This document shows positions 34,973-45,000 of a DNA stretch of 64,000 bases, piece after piece (the first letter of the stretch is position 1; each line of letters opens with the position of its first letter). Position numbers and translations under genes: made by a program. The stretch covers positions 1 to 64,000 of the forward strand of contig NZ_JBLFEN010000008.1 of the NCBI RefSeq assembly GCF_047345485.1. The letters are read 5' to 3'. Source of the DNA: Jejuia sp047345485. GTDB taxonomy: Bacteria > Bacteroidota > Bacteroidia > Flavobacteriales > Flavobacteriaceae. A model generated the notes under the pieces. It was given only the letters and a program-made list of their open reading frames with translations, was not told the DNA's origin and made no database searches.

Positions 34973-35263
34973 TTACATATTAGCATATAAATCAATCATC
35001 TCACCTTCCGCCAGTTGTACAATTGCTTTTTTAACAGCATTTGTTTTACCATGTTGAATACCAGTTTTTGTAAACTTGGTACTACGTTCTGGACGGACAT
35101 TTATAGTACGAACTTTTTCAACAGAAACACCATAAGCAGCTTCCACCGCTTTTTTAATTTCTACCTTGTTCGCCTTTGTGTTCACTGCGAACCAATAGCA
35201 GTTTTTTAACTCGCTATCTGCTGTCGCTTTTTCTGTGATTATAGGTTTAATTAAGATACTCAT
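34973..35263 (-). CDS. rplW: 50S ribosomal protein L23
   Basis: A 96-residue tunnel-exit protein that docks trigger factor and SRP. ILIKPIITEKATADSELKNC opens it and VEAAYGVSVEKVRTINVRPE is the conserved centre. Confidence 0.98.
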   Translation of the reverse strand: MSILIKPIITEKATADSELKNCYWFAVNTKANKVEIKKAVEAAYGVSVEKVRTINVRPERSTKFTKTGIQHGKTNAVKKAIVQLAEGEMIDLYANM

Positions 35264-35269
35264 TGTTCC

Positions 35270-35899
35270 TTATTTACTTAAGTTTGTTTCAATTCCTTCT
35301 AAAGCTCCTTCTAAAAGCACAACTTGATTTGCATTTAAAATCTTGTATGTACTTAATTCTGAACTAGTTATAACTTCAGAGCGTTTTAAATTGCGCGATG
35401 ACAAATATACGTTATTATTTGACCCACCCAACACAAACAATGTTTTTTTGTTTTCAAGCTCTAAAGCCTTTAATACTGCAGTAAAGTTTTTAGTTTTTGG
35501 AGCATCAAAATTAAAGTCTTCTAAAACTGTAATTGATTTTTCTCCTGCTTTAATACTTAAGGCAGATTTACGCGCTAAACGCTTTAAATTTTTATTAAGT
35601 TTAAAACTATAGTTTCTTGGTCTTGGACCGAACATGCGACCACCACCTTTAAACACACCAGATTTGATACTACCCGCACGAGCTGTACCAGTTCCTTTTT
35701 GCTTTTTTATCTTACGTGTTGATCCAGCGATCTCTGCTCTTTCTTTCGATTTATGAGTACCCTGTCTTTGGTTTGCCAAATATTGTTTAACATCCAAATA
35801 CACCGCATGATTGTTAGGCTCAATAGCAAATACATTTTTAGAAAGGTCTGCCTTTCTACCTGTATCTTTTCCGTTTATATCTAAAACTGCTACTTTCAT
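35270..35899 (-). CDS. rplD: 50S ribosomal protein L4
   Basis: A 209-residue L4. The start is MKVAVLDINGKDTGRKADLS at 35899, where ATG overlaps the rplC stop as TAATG; a longer reading from 35944 would run through the rplC tail. The tunnel-lining loop is GSTRKIKKQKGTGTARAGS and FGPRPRNYSFKLNKNLKRLA follows. In E. coli L4 represses the S10 operon through leader RNA; whether it does so here is unknown. Confidence 0.98.
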   Translation of the reverse strand: MKVAVLDINGKDTGRKADLSKNVFAIEPNNHAVYLDVKQYLANQRQGTHKSKERAEIAGSTRKIKKQKGTGTARAGSIKSGVFKGGGRMFGPRPRNYSFKLNKNLKRLARKSALSIKAGEKSITVLEDFNFDAPKTKNFTAVLKALELENKKTLFVLGGSNNNVYLSSRNLKRSEVITSSELSTYKILNANQVVLLEGALEGIETNLSK

Positions 35900-36516
35900 T
35901 ACTTCTGAATTGTTACATAAGCGTTTTTGTGTCCAGGTACACACCCTTTCACAACAAGTAAGTTCTTTTCAGCAACTACTTTTAAAACTCTTAAATTTTG
36001 AACTTTTACTGTGTCTCCACCCATTCTTCCGGCCATTTTCATACCTTTGAATACACGTGCAGGATAAGATGCAGCTCCAATAGAACCTGGTGCTCTTAAA
36101 CGGTTATGTTGACCGTGAGTAGCTTGACCTACACCACCGAAACCATGACGCTTTACAACACCTTGAAATCCTTTACCTTTTGATGTACCAGCTACGTCAA
36201 CAAATTCACCCTCGGCAAAATGTTCTACAGTGATTGCATCTCCTAATTTGTACTCCTCATCAAAACTTTTAAATTCAACAACTTTGCGTTTTACAGAAGT
36301 ACCCGCTTTTTTAGCATGACCTAAGTCAGCTTTAGTAGCGCTTTTTTCTGTCGCGTCATCGAAACCTAGTTGAAGTGCAGAATAACCATCCACTTCTTCA
36401 GTTCTGACTTGGGTAACGATACATGGTCCAGCTTCGATTACTGTACAAGGAATATTTTTCCCGTTTTCATCAAAGATGCTGGTCATACCGATTTTTTTTC
36501 CAATTAACCCAGACAT
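35899..36516 (-). CDS. rplC: 50S ribosomal protein L3
   Basis: A 205-residue early-assembly protein. MSGLIGKKIGMTSIFDENGK, GTSKGKGFQGVVKRHGFGG and ATHGQHNRLRAPGSIGAASY carry the family signature, including the extension near the peptidyl transferase centre. It lies 227 bp after rpsJ, an unusually large gap for this cluster that holds a hairpin and repeats. Confidence 0.98.
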   Translation of the reverse strand: MSGLIGKKIGMTSIFDENGKNIPCTVIEAGPCIVTQVRTEEVDGYSALQLGFDDATEKSATKADLGHAKKAGTSVKRKVVEFKSFDEEYKLGDAITVEHFAEGEFVDVAGTSKGKGFQGVVKRHGFGGVGQATHGQHNRLRAPGSIGAASYPARVFKGMKMAGRMGGDTVKVQNLRVLKVVAEKNLLVVKGCVPGHKNAYVTIQK

Positions 36517-36580
36517 ATTTATTTATTATTAATTATTACTATTTCGTTGAAAATTAATTCAACATTATTATCTAAAAAAA

Positions 36581-36606
36581 CAGGGACAAAATACCTTTCG
36601 TCCCTG
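36581..36606 (-). terminator. Terminator-like hairpin between rpsJ and rplC
   Basis: Stem CAGGGAC/GTCCCTG (7 bp) with a 12-nt loop, followed on the minus strand by TTTTTTT (36580-36574). This fits an intrinsic terminator or an attenuator in the leader of rplC. Confidence 0.7.
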
Positions 36607-36653
36607 AAGTGTATTTATCCGTTTTTCCTTCGCTCGCAGCTTAGGACATGTTC

Positions 36654-36726
36654 ATCCTCGCGAAAGCGGGGATCTTTTTAATTTATTATCCTCTTGTATT
36701 TAAGAGATTCCCACCTTCGTCGGAAT
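36654..36726. repeat. Pair of short palindromes in the rpsJ-rplC gap
   Basis: First: ATCCTCGC-GAAA-GCGGGGAT (36654-36673), a GC-rich stem with one G-T pair. Second: ATTCCCAC-CTTC-GTCGGAAT (36707-36726), with one mismatch. The motifs resemble intergenic palindromes of the ATTCCC...GGGAAT kind spread through many bacterial genomes; the pair is more GC-rich than its surroundings. Confidence 0.55.
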
Positions 36727-36743
36727 GTTCAATAAAAGTATAA

Positions 36744-37049
36744 TTATACTTTTATCTCTACTTCAACACCACTTGGTAATTCTAGCTTCATCAAGGCGTC
36801 AATTGTTTTTGATGACGAAGAGTAAATATCTAATAATCTCTTATAAGAAGATAATTGAAACTGCTCTCTTGATTTCTTGTTTACGTGTGGAGAACGTAAT
36901 ACAGTGAAAATTTTCTTGTGCGTTGGTAATGGAATTGGTCCGGTTACAACAGCACCTGTACTTTTTACTGTTTTTACAATCTTATCAGCAGACTTATCTA
37001 CTAAGCTGTGATCGTAAGACTTTAATTTTATTCTGATTTTTTGACTCAT
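36744..37049 (-). CDS. rpsJ: 30S ribosomal protein S10
   Basis: A 101-residue head protein that also binds NusB in antitermination in other bacteria. IRIKLKSYDHSLVDKSADKI and GPIPLPTHKKIFTVLRSPHV are diagnostic. It is 11 bp after fusA; tuf is absent at this place, as usual in Bacteroidota. Confidence 0.98.
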   Translation of the reverse strand: MSQKIRIKLKSYDHSLVDKSADKIVKTVKSTGAVVTGPIPLPTHKKIFTVLRSPHVNKKSREQFQLSSYKRLLDIYSSSSKTIDALMKLELPSGVEVEIKV

Positions 37050-37060
37050 TTTCTTAAGAT

Positions 37061-39187
37061 TTACGATTCAACACCTTTAGCAGCTTTAATAACTTCTTCA
37101 GATATATTTGAAGGTGTTTCAGCATAGTGTGAAAATTCCATTGTTGACGTTGCACGACCTGATGATAATGTTCTTAATGTTGTAACATAACCAAACATTT
37201 CAGATAATGGCACAGTAGCTTTAACAGTTTTTGCACCAGCTCTATCCCCCATATCACTTACTTGTCCTCTTCTTCTATTTAAATCACCTACAATATCACC
37301 CATATTCTCTTCAGGTGTAATTACCTCAAGTTTCATTATAGGTTCCATGATTACAGCTTTTGCAGCTTTTGCAACATTTTTAAACCCGAGTTTAGCAGCT
37401 AATTCAAAAGATAGTTGATCAGAATCTACATCGTGATAAGAACCATCTTTTAAAGTGATTTTCATAGCATCAACTTCGAAACCAGCTAACGGTCCATTTA
37501 CCATTGCCATTTTAAATCCTTTCTCTATAGAAGGAATAAATTCTTTAGGCACATTACCACCTTTAATTACAGACTCAAACTGAAGACCTTCTTGCCCTTC
37601 ATCTGCAGGCTCGATAGTAAATACAATATCGGCGAATTTACCACGACCACCAGATTGCTTTTTATAAACTTCTCTGTGATCTGCGGATGCTGTAATTGCC
37701 TCTTTATACTCTACTTGTGGCTGACCTTGGTTAACCTCAACTTTAAATTCTCTTTTTAAACGATCAACAATTACATCTAAGTGTAACTCACCCATTCCAG
37801 ATATAATAGTCTGTCCTGAAGCTTCGTCTGAACGCACTGTAAATGTTGGATCTTCTTCAGCTAATTTAGCTAAGCCCATTCCTAATTTATCAACATCTGC
37901 TTTAGTTTTAGGCTCAACCGCGATACCAATTACTGGATCTGGAAAGTCCATAGATTCTAAAACAATAGGATGTTTTTCAGCTGTAAGTGTATCTCCTGTT
38001 TTAATCGATTTAAATCCAACAGCAGCTCCAATATCACCAGCTTCTATAAAATCAATTGCATTTTGCTTGTTAGCATGCATTTGGTAGATACGAGAAATAC
38101 GTTCTTTTTTTCCAGAACGGTTATTCAACACATAAGAACCTGCATCTAAACGACCCGAATACGCTCTAAAAAATGCTAAACGACCTACAAAAGGATCAGT
38201 AGCGATTTTAAATGCTAAAGCCGCAAATGGCTCTTTTACATCTGGCTTACGAATTTCTTCTTGTTCTGTATCTGGATTCATACCAACTATACCTTCTTTA
38301 TCAGTAGGAGATGGCAAATAACGACATACAGCATCTAATAAGAATTGTACACCTTTATTTTTAAAAGCAGAACCACAGATCATAGGAATGATAGCCATAT
38401 CCATTACAGCAGCTCTAAGTGCAGCGTGCACTTCCTCTTCTGTAATTGAATCTTCATCTTCCATGAACTTTTCTAATAAGTTCTCATCATAACTTGCTAC
38501 TTCTTCAATTAGAAGCGCTCTATATTTTTTAGCCTCTGCTTTAAGCTCTTCTGGTATTTCAATAACATCAAAAGTTGCCCCTTGTGTTTCATCGTGCCAT
38601 ACAATAGCTCTATTCTTAACTAAATCTATAATACCTTTAAAATCGTCCTCGTCACCAATGTTTAATACGATTGGCACCGCATTAGACTTTAACATATCTT
38701 TTACTTGCTGACATACACCCAAAAAGTCAGATCCTTGACGGTCCATTTTATTAACGAAACCAATTCTAGGCACTTTATAGTTATCAGCTAGTCTCCAGTT
38801 CGTTTCAGATTGTGGCTCAACACCATCAACTGCACTAAATAAGAATACTAAACCATCAAGCACACGTAACGAACGATTTACCTCAACAGTAAAATCTACG
38901 TGACCCGGTGTATCTATTATATTAAAGTGATATCCTTTAGTTTCTGGTGTTGGCTCTCCATTTTCAATTGGAAACCTCCATGTACAAGTTGTTGCAGCAG
39001 AAGTAATTGTTATACCTCTTTCCTGCTCTTGCTCCATCCAGTCCATTGTTGCAGCACCATCATGTACTTCACCAATTTTATGAGAAACACCTGTATAATA
39101 AAGAATACGTTCTGTAGTAGTAGTTTTTCCTGCATCAATATGCGCAGCAATACCTATATTTCTTGTGAATTTTAAATCTCTTGCCAT
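37061..39187 (-). CDS. fusA: Elongation factor G
   Basis: A 708-residue translocation GTPase. G-domain motifs: AAHIDAGKTTTTERIL (G1), RGITITSAATT (G2), DTPGHVDF (G3), NKMDRQG (G4). Domains II-V continue to the end, with GMGELHLDVIVDRLKREF in domain III and GYVTTLRTLSSGRATSTMEF in domain V. It is 3 bp after rpsG. No second copy is in the window. Confidence 0.98.
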   Translation of the reverse strand: MARDLKFTRNIGIAAHIDAGKTTTTERILYYTGVSHKIGEVHDGAATMDWMEQEQERGITITSAATTCTWRFPIENGEPTPETKGYHFNIIDTPGHVDFTVEVNRSLRVLDGLVFLFSAVDGVEPQSETNWRLADNYKVPRIGFVNKMDRQGSDFLGVCQQVKDMLKSNAVPIVLNIGDEDDFKGIIDLVKNRAIVWHDETQGATFDVIEIPEELKAEAKKYRALLIEEVASYDENLLEKFMEDEDSITEEEVHAALRAAVMDMAIIPMICGSAFKNKGVQFLLDAVCRYLPSPTDKEGIVGMNPDTEQEEIRKPDVKEPFAALAFKIATDPFVGRLAFFRAYSGRLDAGSYVLNNRSGKKERISRIYQMHANKQNAIDFIEAGDIGAAVGFKSIKTGDTLTAEKHPIVLESMDFPDPVIGIAVEPKTKADVDKLGMGLAKLAEEDPTFTVRSDEASGQTIISGMGELHLDVIVDRLKREFKVEVNQGQPQVEYKEAITASADHREVYKKQSGGRGKFADIVFTIEPADEGQEGLQFESVIKGGNVPKEFIPSIEKGFKMAMVNGPLAGFEVDAMKITLKDGSYHDVDSDQLSFELAAKLGFKNVAKAAKAVIMEPIMKLEVITPEENMGDIVGDLNRRRGQVSDMGDRAGAKTVKATVPLSEMFGYVTTLRTLSSGRATSTMEFSHYAETPSNISEEVIKAAKGVES

Positions 39188-39190
39188 GTC

Positions 39191-39667
39191 TTAAAATCTA
39201 AAGTGAGAGAATGCTTTGTTCGCCTCTGCCATTTTATGCGTATCAACTCTTTTCTTAACCGCTGCGCCTTCTTCTTTAGCTGCTGCTAAAATCTCAGAAG
39301 CTAAACGTTGTGCCATAGATTTTTCATTACGCTTTCTAGCATAACCTATTAACCATTTCATGGCTGTAGATATTTTTCTATCTGGACGAATTTGCATTGG
39401 TATTTGAAACGTTGCTCCACCAACACGACGACTACGTACTTCTACGTGAGGCATCACATTACCTAAAGCATCTTTCCAAATCTCTAAAGCTGTTTTTTCT
39501 TCATCAGTTTTTTTTGTATCTACAATGTCAATCGCATCATAGAATACTTTAAATGCTACTGACTTTTTACCATCCCACATCATGTTGTTTACAAAACGTG
39601 TTACTAATTGGTCATTAAACCTTGGATCTGGTAAAAGTGGCCTTTTTTTCGCTGCTCTTTTTCTCAT
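39191..39667 (-). CDS. rpsG: 30S ribosomal protein S7
   Basis: A 158-residue primary 16S rRNA binder of the head. KKRPLLPDPRFNDQLVTRFV and RVGGATFQIPMQIRPDRKIS are conserved. It is 20 bp after rpsL. Confidence 0.98.
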   Translation of the reverse strand: MRKRAAKKRPLLPDPRFNDQLVTRFVNNMMWDGKKSVAFKVFYDAIDIVDTKKTDEEKTALEIWKDALGNVMPHVEVRSRRVGGATFQIPMQIRPDRKISTAMKWLIGYARKRNEKSMAQRLASEILAAAKEEGAAVKKRVDTHKMAEANKAFSHFRF

Positions 39668-39687
39668 GTCTTCTTCTTAAAGTTTAA

Positions 39688-40062
39688 TTACTTTTTAGGG
39701 CGTTTTGCACCGTACTTAGATCTACGTTGGGTTCTTCCAGCAACACCTGCTGTATCTAAAGCCCCACGAACAACGTGATATCTAACACCTGGTAAATCTT
39801 TTACCCTTCCACCTCTAACCAATACTATCGAGTGCTCCTGTAAATTATGTCCTTCACCGCCTATGTATGCATTAACCTCGTTACCGTTTGTTAAACGCAC
39901 CCTTGCTACCTTTCTCATTGCAGAATTTGGTTTTTTAGGTGTTGTTGTGTAAACACGAGTACATACACCACGTCTTTGCGGACAAGAATCTAAAGCAGCC
40001 GATTTACTCTTCTTGGTTATTTTGGCTCTTCCTTTTCTTACTAATTGTGAAATTGTTGGCAT
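39688..40062 (-). CDS. rpsL: 30S ribosomal protein S12
   Basis: A 124-residue decoding-centre protein. TTPKKPNSAMRKVARVRLTN has lysines at the positions whose changes give streptomycin resistance (K43/K44 region), and GRVKDLPGVRYHVVRG has the aspartate modified in E. coli; both are wild type. It is the first gene of the cluster and has a strong promoter. Confidence 0.98.
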   Translation of the reverse strand: MPTISQLVRKGRAKITKKSKSAALDSCPQRRGVCTRVYTTTPKKPNSAMRKVARVRLTNGNEVNAYIGGEGHNLQEHSIVLVRGGRVKDLPGVRYHVVRGALDTAGVAGRTQRRSKYGAKRPKK

Positions 40063-40087
40063 ATATTTCTATATAAAATTTTATTAA

Positions 40088-40101
40088 CCTCTATTTAGAG
40101 G
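40088..40101 (-). promoter_or_regulatory. Hairpin at the start of the rpsL leader
   Basis: CCTCTA/TAGAGG separated by two T, a short perfect stem. It begins about where transcription from the promoter at 40106-40135 should start, so it would cap the 5' end of the mRNA. It may stabilise the transcript or bind S7/S12-type regulators. Confidence 0.5.
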
Positions 40102-40105
40102 CGTG

Positions 40106-40135
40106 CAAAGGTAGAAATTAAAATTAATTATTCAA
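40106..40135 (-). promoter_or_regulatory. Promoter of the ribosomal cluster
   Basis: Minus strand TTG (40135-40133), 19 bp, then TACCTTTG (40113-40106): exact match to the Bacteroidota housekeeping promoter TTG-N19-TANNTTTG. It lies 44 bp before the rpsL ATG. Confidence 0.85.
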
Positions 40136-40239
40136 ACCCTAATTCATTAATTTTCAGAAGAATTTAAAATTATAGTTTTAAGACATATTAAAAGTGTTCT
40201 TTTTCCGTTAGATTTACACTAAAATTCAGTAAAATAGAC

Positions 40240-41934
40240 GTGCAGAGATCTCATTTTATTCTCCTTATTATTTCTATACTTTTTTCTCCTAAGGCGTTGA
40301 GTCAAGATTTATACTTAAACATATCTGGAAAAACTGATATTGAAACGAGCATAATCGATTCATTGGGTTATTTAAATAAACATAAAAATTATATCTCAAT
40401 AAAACATGAAGTAGACTCTCTTAGAAATCGTTTAAATCGCACTGGTTATATTGAAAACAAATTAATCGAATTAAAAAAAAAGAACGATTCTGTATTTAAA
40501 ACCAAAATTCATTTAAAGCAAAAATTCCATACCATATATATATACCATAAAGATTCTGGTTTAAATCTTCAATTCTTAAACACCTTATCAGATATCGTAA
40601 CTGATGACTATTTTGTTATTACCATGAATGATATTGAGTCTACTCTTGAAATTTTAAATTCTGAAATATCGACTCATGGAAATCCGTTTTCAAAATTAAA
40701 ACTATCAAATATCAAAAAGAAAGATGATTCTAATTTGAAAGCTCAATTAATCATTGATTCAAAAGTAAAGAAAAGAACCATTGATGCTATTAAAATTGTA
40801 GGCTATGATAAATTCCCAAAATCATACTTGAAACATTATTTAAAACTTAAGCCAAAACAGATTTTTGATATAAAAACTATAGAAAATAAAACAGCACAGT
40901 TAAGTAACTTAAAATTTGCCAATCAAGTAAAATCTCCTGAAGTATTATTTCAAAAAGACTCAACGTCCTTATACATATATATAGAAAAATCTAAGAGTAA
41001 CACCTTTGATGGCTTTTTAGGATTCGGAACCAATGACGAAACTAACAACATAGAGTTTGATGGGTTTTTAAATTTGAGACTGAATAATAATTTAAACTTC
41101 GGTGAAACATTTAGCTTAGTTTATAAGAGTGATGAAATTGATCAAGATACTTTTGACGCAGCTTTAGGATTACCTTTTTTATTTAATACACCAATAGGCA
41201 TTGATTTAAATTTAAGAATATTTAGAAAAGACTCTTCTTTTACTACCGTTGATCAAAAGTTAAAACTAAACTATCAAATTAATCCCTTACATAAAGTAGC
41301 AGTAGGTATCTCAAATGTAGAGTCAAACAATTTACTATCAGAAACATTTAACACTACTCTTCAAGACTACAAATCAAGCTTCTTTAGTGGGTCGTACGAA
41401 TATTTTAAACCACAATTTTATGATGTTTTATTTCCTATTAAATCGAACTTTTATTTAGAAACTAATTTTGGAAATAGAACAGCTGATGCATCAAAAACGG
41501 AGCAATCCTTAATCACTTTAAAAGCATTTAACAATTTTAAACTCAATAGAAAAAATAGTATCTACATAAACATAGACGCTTCAAGTCTTATGTCTGATAA
41601 TTACTTTGATAATGAATTATTACGTTTTGGAGGCATAAACTCTATACGCGGTTTTGAAGAAAACAGCTTATTTGCATCTTTATATGGCGTTTTAAACACA
41701 GAATACAGATATCGTGTAAGTAATTCGATTTATATACATTCTATAACTGACGTAGCATATTTTGAAAACAAAACTGTTAATTCAAAAGAAAAACTCTTTG
41801 CTTTAGGATTTGGTTTTGGAATTCTTACAAATTCAGGGCTACTAAAATTCAATTATGCTAATGGCACAAATGAGAATCAATTATTAAAGTTATCAAATTC
41901 TAAGATTCACATTAGTTTGGTTGCAAATTTTTAG
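40240..41934 (+). CDS. Omp85/BamA-TamA-like outer-membrane protein with a short N-terminal part
   Basis: A 564-residue protein with a signal peptide (LLIISILFSPKALSQ), a periplasmic region of about 230 residues that looks like one or two POTRA-type modules (TIDAIKIVGYDKFPKSYLKH), and a 16-strand-type barrel ending in KIHISLVANF. The motif INSIRGFEEN has RGF at 470-472, the hallmark of the Omp85 superfamily. Its partner or substrate is unknown; it is much shorter than BamA. It starts at a GTG and is divergent from rpsL. Confidence 0.78.
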   Translation: MQRSHFILLIISILFSPKALSQDLYLNISGKTDIETSIIDSLGYLNKHKNYISIKHEVDSLRNRLNRTGYIENKLIELKKKNDSVFKTKIHLKQKFHTIYIYHKDSGLNLQFLNTLSDIVTDDYFVITMNDIESTLEILNSEISTHGNPFSKLKLSNIKKKDDSNLKAQLIIDSKVKKRTIDAIKIVGYDKFPKSYLKHYLKLKPKQIFDIKTIENKTAQLSNLKFANQVKSPEVLFQKDSTSLYIYIEKSKSNTFDGFLGFGTNDETNNIEFDGFLNLRLNNNLNFGETFSLVYKSDEIDQDTFDAALGLPFLFNTPIGIDLNLRIFRKDSSFTTVDQKLKLNYQINPLHKVAVGISNVESNNLLSETFNTTLQDYKSSFFSGSYEYFKPQFYDVLFPIKSNFYLETNFGNRTADASKTEQSLITLKAFNNFKLNRKNSIYINIDASSLMSDNYFDNELLRFGGINSIRGFEENSLFASLYGVLNTEYRYRVSNSIYIHSITDVAYFENKTVNSKEKLFALGFGFGILTNSGLLKFNYANGTNENQLLKLSNSKIHISLVANF

Positions 41935-41993
41935 CTAAAAACTATCATTTCCTCAATTTTTAAACCTAAAAGGCAAATTTTAACCCTAATTTA

Positions 41994-42024
41994 TTGTTTT
42001 ATTAACTTTTTATTGTGATTTTTG
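41994..42024 (+). promoter_or_regulatory. Promoter upstream of the susC-like gene
   Basis: TTG (41994-41996), 20 bp, then GATTTTTG (42017-42024), one base off TANNTTTG. It lies 28 bp before the ATG. Confidence 0.5.
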
Positions 42025-42051
42025 ACATTGACTAATTCAAATAATTATAAA

Positions 42052-45000
42052 ATGAAAACAAAGTTTAGTGGAATTCTAACGCTACTACTAGCGTTTGTCG
42101 TGCATGTTTCTTTTGCACAAGCAAAGACTGTTTCAGGAACGGTAAGTGATGAAAGTGGCTTACCCCTACCAGGAACTACGGTCTTAATTAAAGGCACAAC
42201 AAATGGTACATCAACAGATTTTGATGGTAATTATACTATTAGTGCAAAACAAGGAGACATACTTGTATTTAGTTTTGTAGGTTATACTACCTTAGAAAAA
42301 ACTGTTGGCGCTTCAAACTCAATCAAAGTTACTCTTAAAGAAGATGCTGCTGCTTTAGATGAAGTTGTAGTAACTGCTTTAGGTATCAGAAGAGAAGCCA
42401 GATCGATTGGTTACGCTGTATCAACAGTAAAATCTGAAGACTTAAACGAAGTTAGAGAAACTAATGTACTTAGCTCTCTTCAAGGAAAAGCTTCTGGTTT
42501 ATTAATTACTAACCAAAGTGGTAATGTTGGTGGCTCGACCAGAATATTAATTAGAGGTAATTCTAGTTTATCTGGAACTGTACAGCCTTTATTTGTTGTA
42601 GATGGGGTACCAATCTCTAACCAAAACGTTGCAACTGGTTCTAGAATTACTGGTGGATTTGATTTTGGTAACAGAGCACAAGATATAAACCCTGACGATA
42701 TTGATACTGTTACAATATTAAAAGGAGCTTCGGCTGCTGCACTATACGGATCTAGAGCATCTGGTGGTGTTATTATCATCACTACAAAACGAGGAAAAAA
42801 AGGATCAAAAGCTAGTGTTTCGTTTAATTCGAACTTTAGATTTGATACACCTTTAAGATTACCTGATTTCCAAAACAGTTTTGCTGCTGGTGATGAAGGT
42901 GAATATGATTTTGACCAACTACCTAATGAGCAAGTAACTGCTGGTTGGGGACCAAGTTTATCCTCTTTAGCAGGACAAACTTATGATAACTTCAACGACA
43001 CTACTAGACCTTTTGCTGCTGTTCCTAACAACGTTGAAGACTTTTATAATACTGGAGCAATTAGCATCAATAGTATTACAGTATCTGGTGCTGGAGAAGA
43101 CGGTAGTGATTACAGATTAAGTGTAGCTTACACGGATCAAAAAGGATTGGTACCTAATTCAAATCTTAACAGAACGAATATAGGTTTTAATGGTGGAAAA
43201 GAATTTAGTGATAAATTCAAATCAAGAGTTAACTTTAACTACATAAGAACAAACCTAAATGGTACTGCAAGAGTTGGAGCAAATGATCCTAATGTATTAA
43301 CTAGTATTGTTAATTTTTTACCTAGAACTACTGACTTTGAAGACTTTTTACCGTTTAGAGATGATCAAGGAAATCAAATAAACGCTCCTGGAGGTCAACA
43401 AAATAACCCATATTGGATAGCATTTGAAAATGCTCCAGAAGTTTCTGTACAACGCTTTTTCGGTAATGTATCTATGGAGTATTCTCCAACTGACGATTTA
43501 GGAATTCTTGCCAGAGCAGGTTATGATACCGCAGTTGACAAACGTTTTACGCAAAACTCTATAGGAACTGTTGGTAGGTTAAATGGAACATTTACAGATG
43601 ATTTTATTGATACTCGTGAGTTAACTCTTGATTTAATAGCAACATATAACAAAGATATTACTCAAGAATTTAATATTACCACAAGAGGAGGTGTACAGTG
43701 GAATGAAAGAGTATTTGAAAGACTTGGCAATAATGCACTAGACTTAACAGTGCCTGAATTATTTGCTCCAGGTAACGCTGATGTTAATAATGTATTTAAA
43801 GATTTTACACAACGAAGAATATTTGGTGTTTTTGGTGATGTTACTTTTAATTACAAAAATTGGTTAATATTAAATGCTACAGGTAGAAATGATTTTTCTT
43901 CTACGTTACCAGCATCAAATAACAGCTTCTTTTATCCTTCAGTATCTTTAAGTTGGGTATTCTCTGATGCGCTAAACCTTAAAAGCGATATTTTTAGTTT
44001 TGGTAAATTAAGAGGTAGTTGGGCAAATGTAGGTGGAGACACAAATGCTTATTTATTGGATTTTAATTTTAATCCTGATACAGCATTTTTTGGTCAATTT
44101 GGAACAGGTGGTACATTCCCATTTAGTGGACAACTAGCTTTTAATTCTAATGGTTTTATTACTAACCCTGATTTAAGACCTTCTAACCAAGAAAATTACG
44201 AAGTAGGTATAGAATTAGGTTTCTTTAAGAGCAGGTTAAATATAAATGCAACCTATTATTCGAATTTAACTGAAGATGATATTGTTTTCGTGCCAACACC
44301 ACAAACATCTGGTTTTGCAAGTTTCTTAACTAATGTAGGTGGAGTTTCTAATAAAGGCTTTGAAATTGATGTAAATGCAACTCTAATAAGAACTACTGAT
44401 TTTAACTGGGAAGTTGTTGCTAACTTTTCTAAAAACGAAACAATAGTAGAAGATTTAGCAGGATTACCAGGAGAAGCATTAAATTTAGCAACAGAGTTTA
44501 ATGGTATTGCTGTAAGAGCGGTTGAAGGTAAACCATTCCAATTATTCGGTACTAGATTTGCAAGAGCAACTGACGATGAAGGAGAAGAAATAGAAGACCA
44601 AATTTTAGTTGATGAAAATGGTATACGCCAAATAGGTCAACCTGGAGAACTTGGTGCTATACAACCAGATTTCACCATGGGATTATCAACTACAATTAGA
44701 TACAAAGGTTTTGCACTATCTACAACATTTGATTGGAGAGAAGGTGGTTTAATGTTTTCTAATACAATAGGTGCTCTTAGAACCTCTGGTTTAGCTGCTG
44801 AAACTGCAGTTGATAGAGATAATTTATTTGTAGATCCTAATACATTTGTTGATAACGGAGACGGCACATTTAGTCCAAACACGACACCTATAGAAAGCGC
44901 ACAAGCCTATTGGCAACAATTTTCTAGTGCTTCTATAGCTGAGGGTAATGTTTTTGACGCAACATTTATTAAGTGGAGAGAGTTAAGTCTTACTTACACG

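Noticed and set aside
35900..35944. Longer start for rplD
   Set aside because: It would run through the end of rplC; the ATG at 35899, overlapping the rplC stop, gives the family N-terminus.
38900..39175. Plus-strand frames opposite fusA and ribosomal protein genes
   Set aside because: Antisense shadows of highly conserved genes, cysteine- and serine-rich with no homology I recognise.
42022..42051. Longer TTG start for the susC-like gene
   Set aside because: It overlaps the probable -7 box and would place ten polar residues before the signal peptide.
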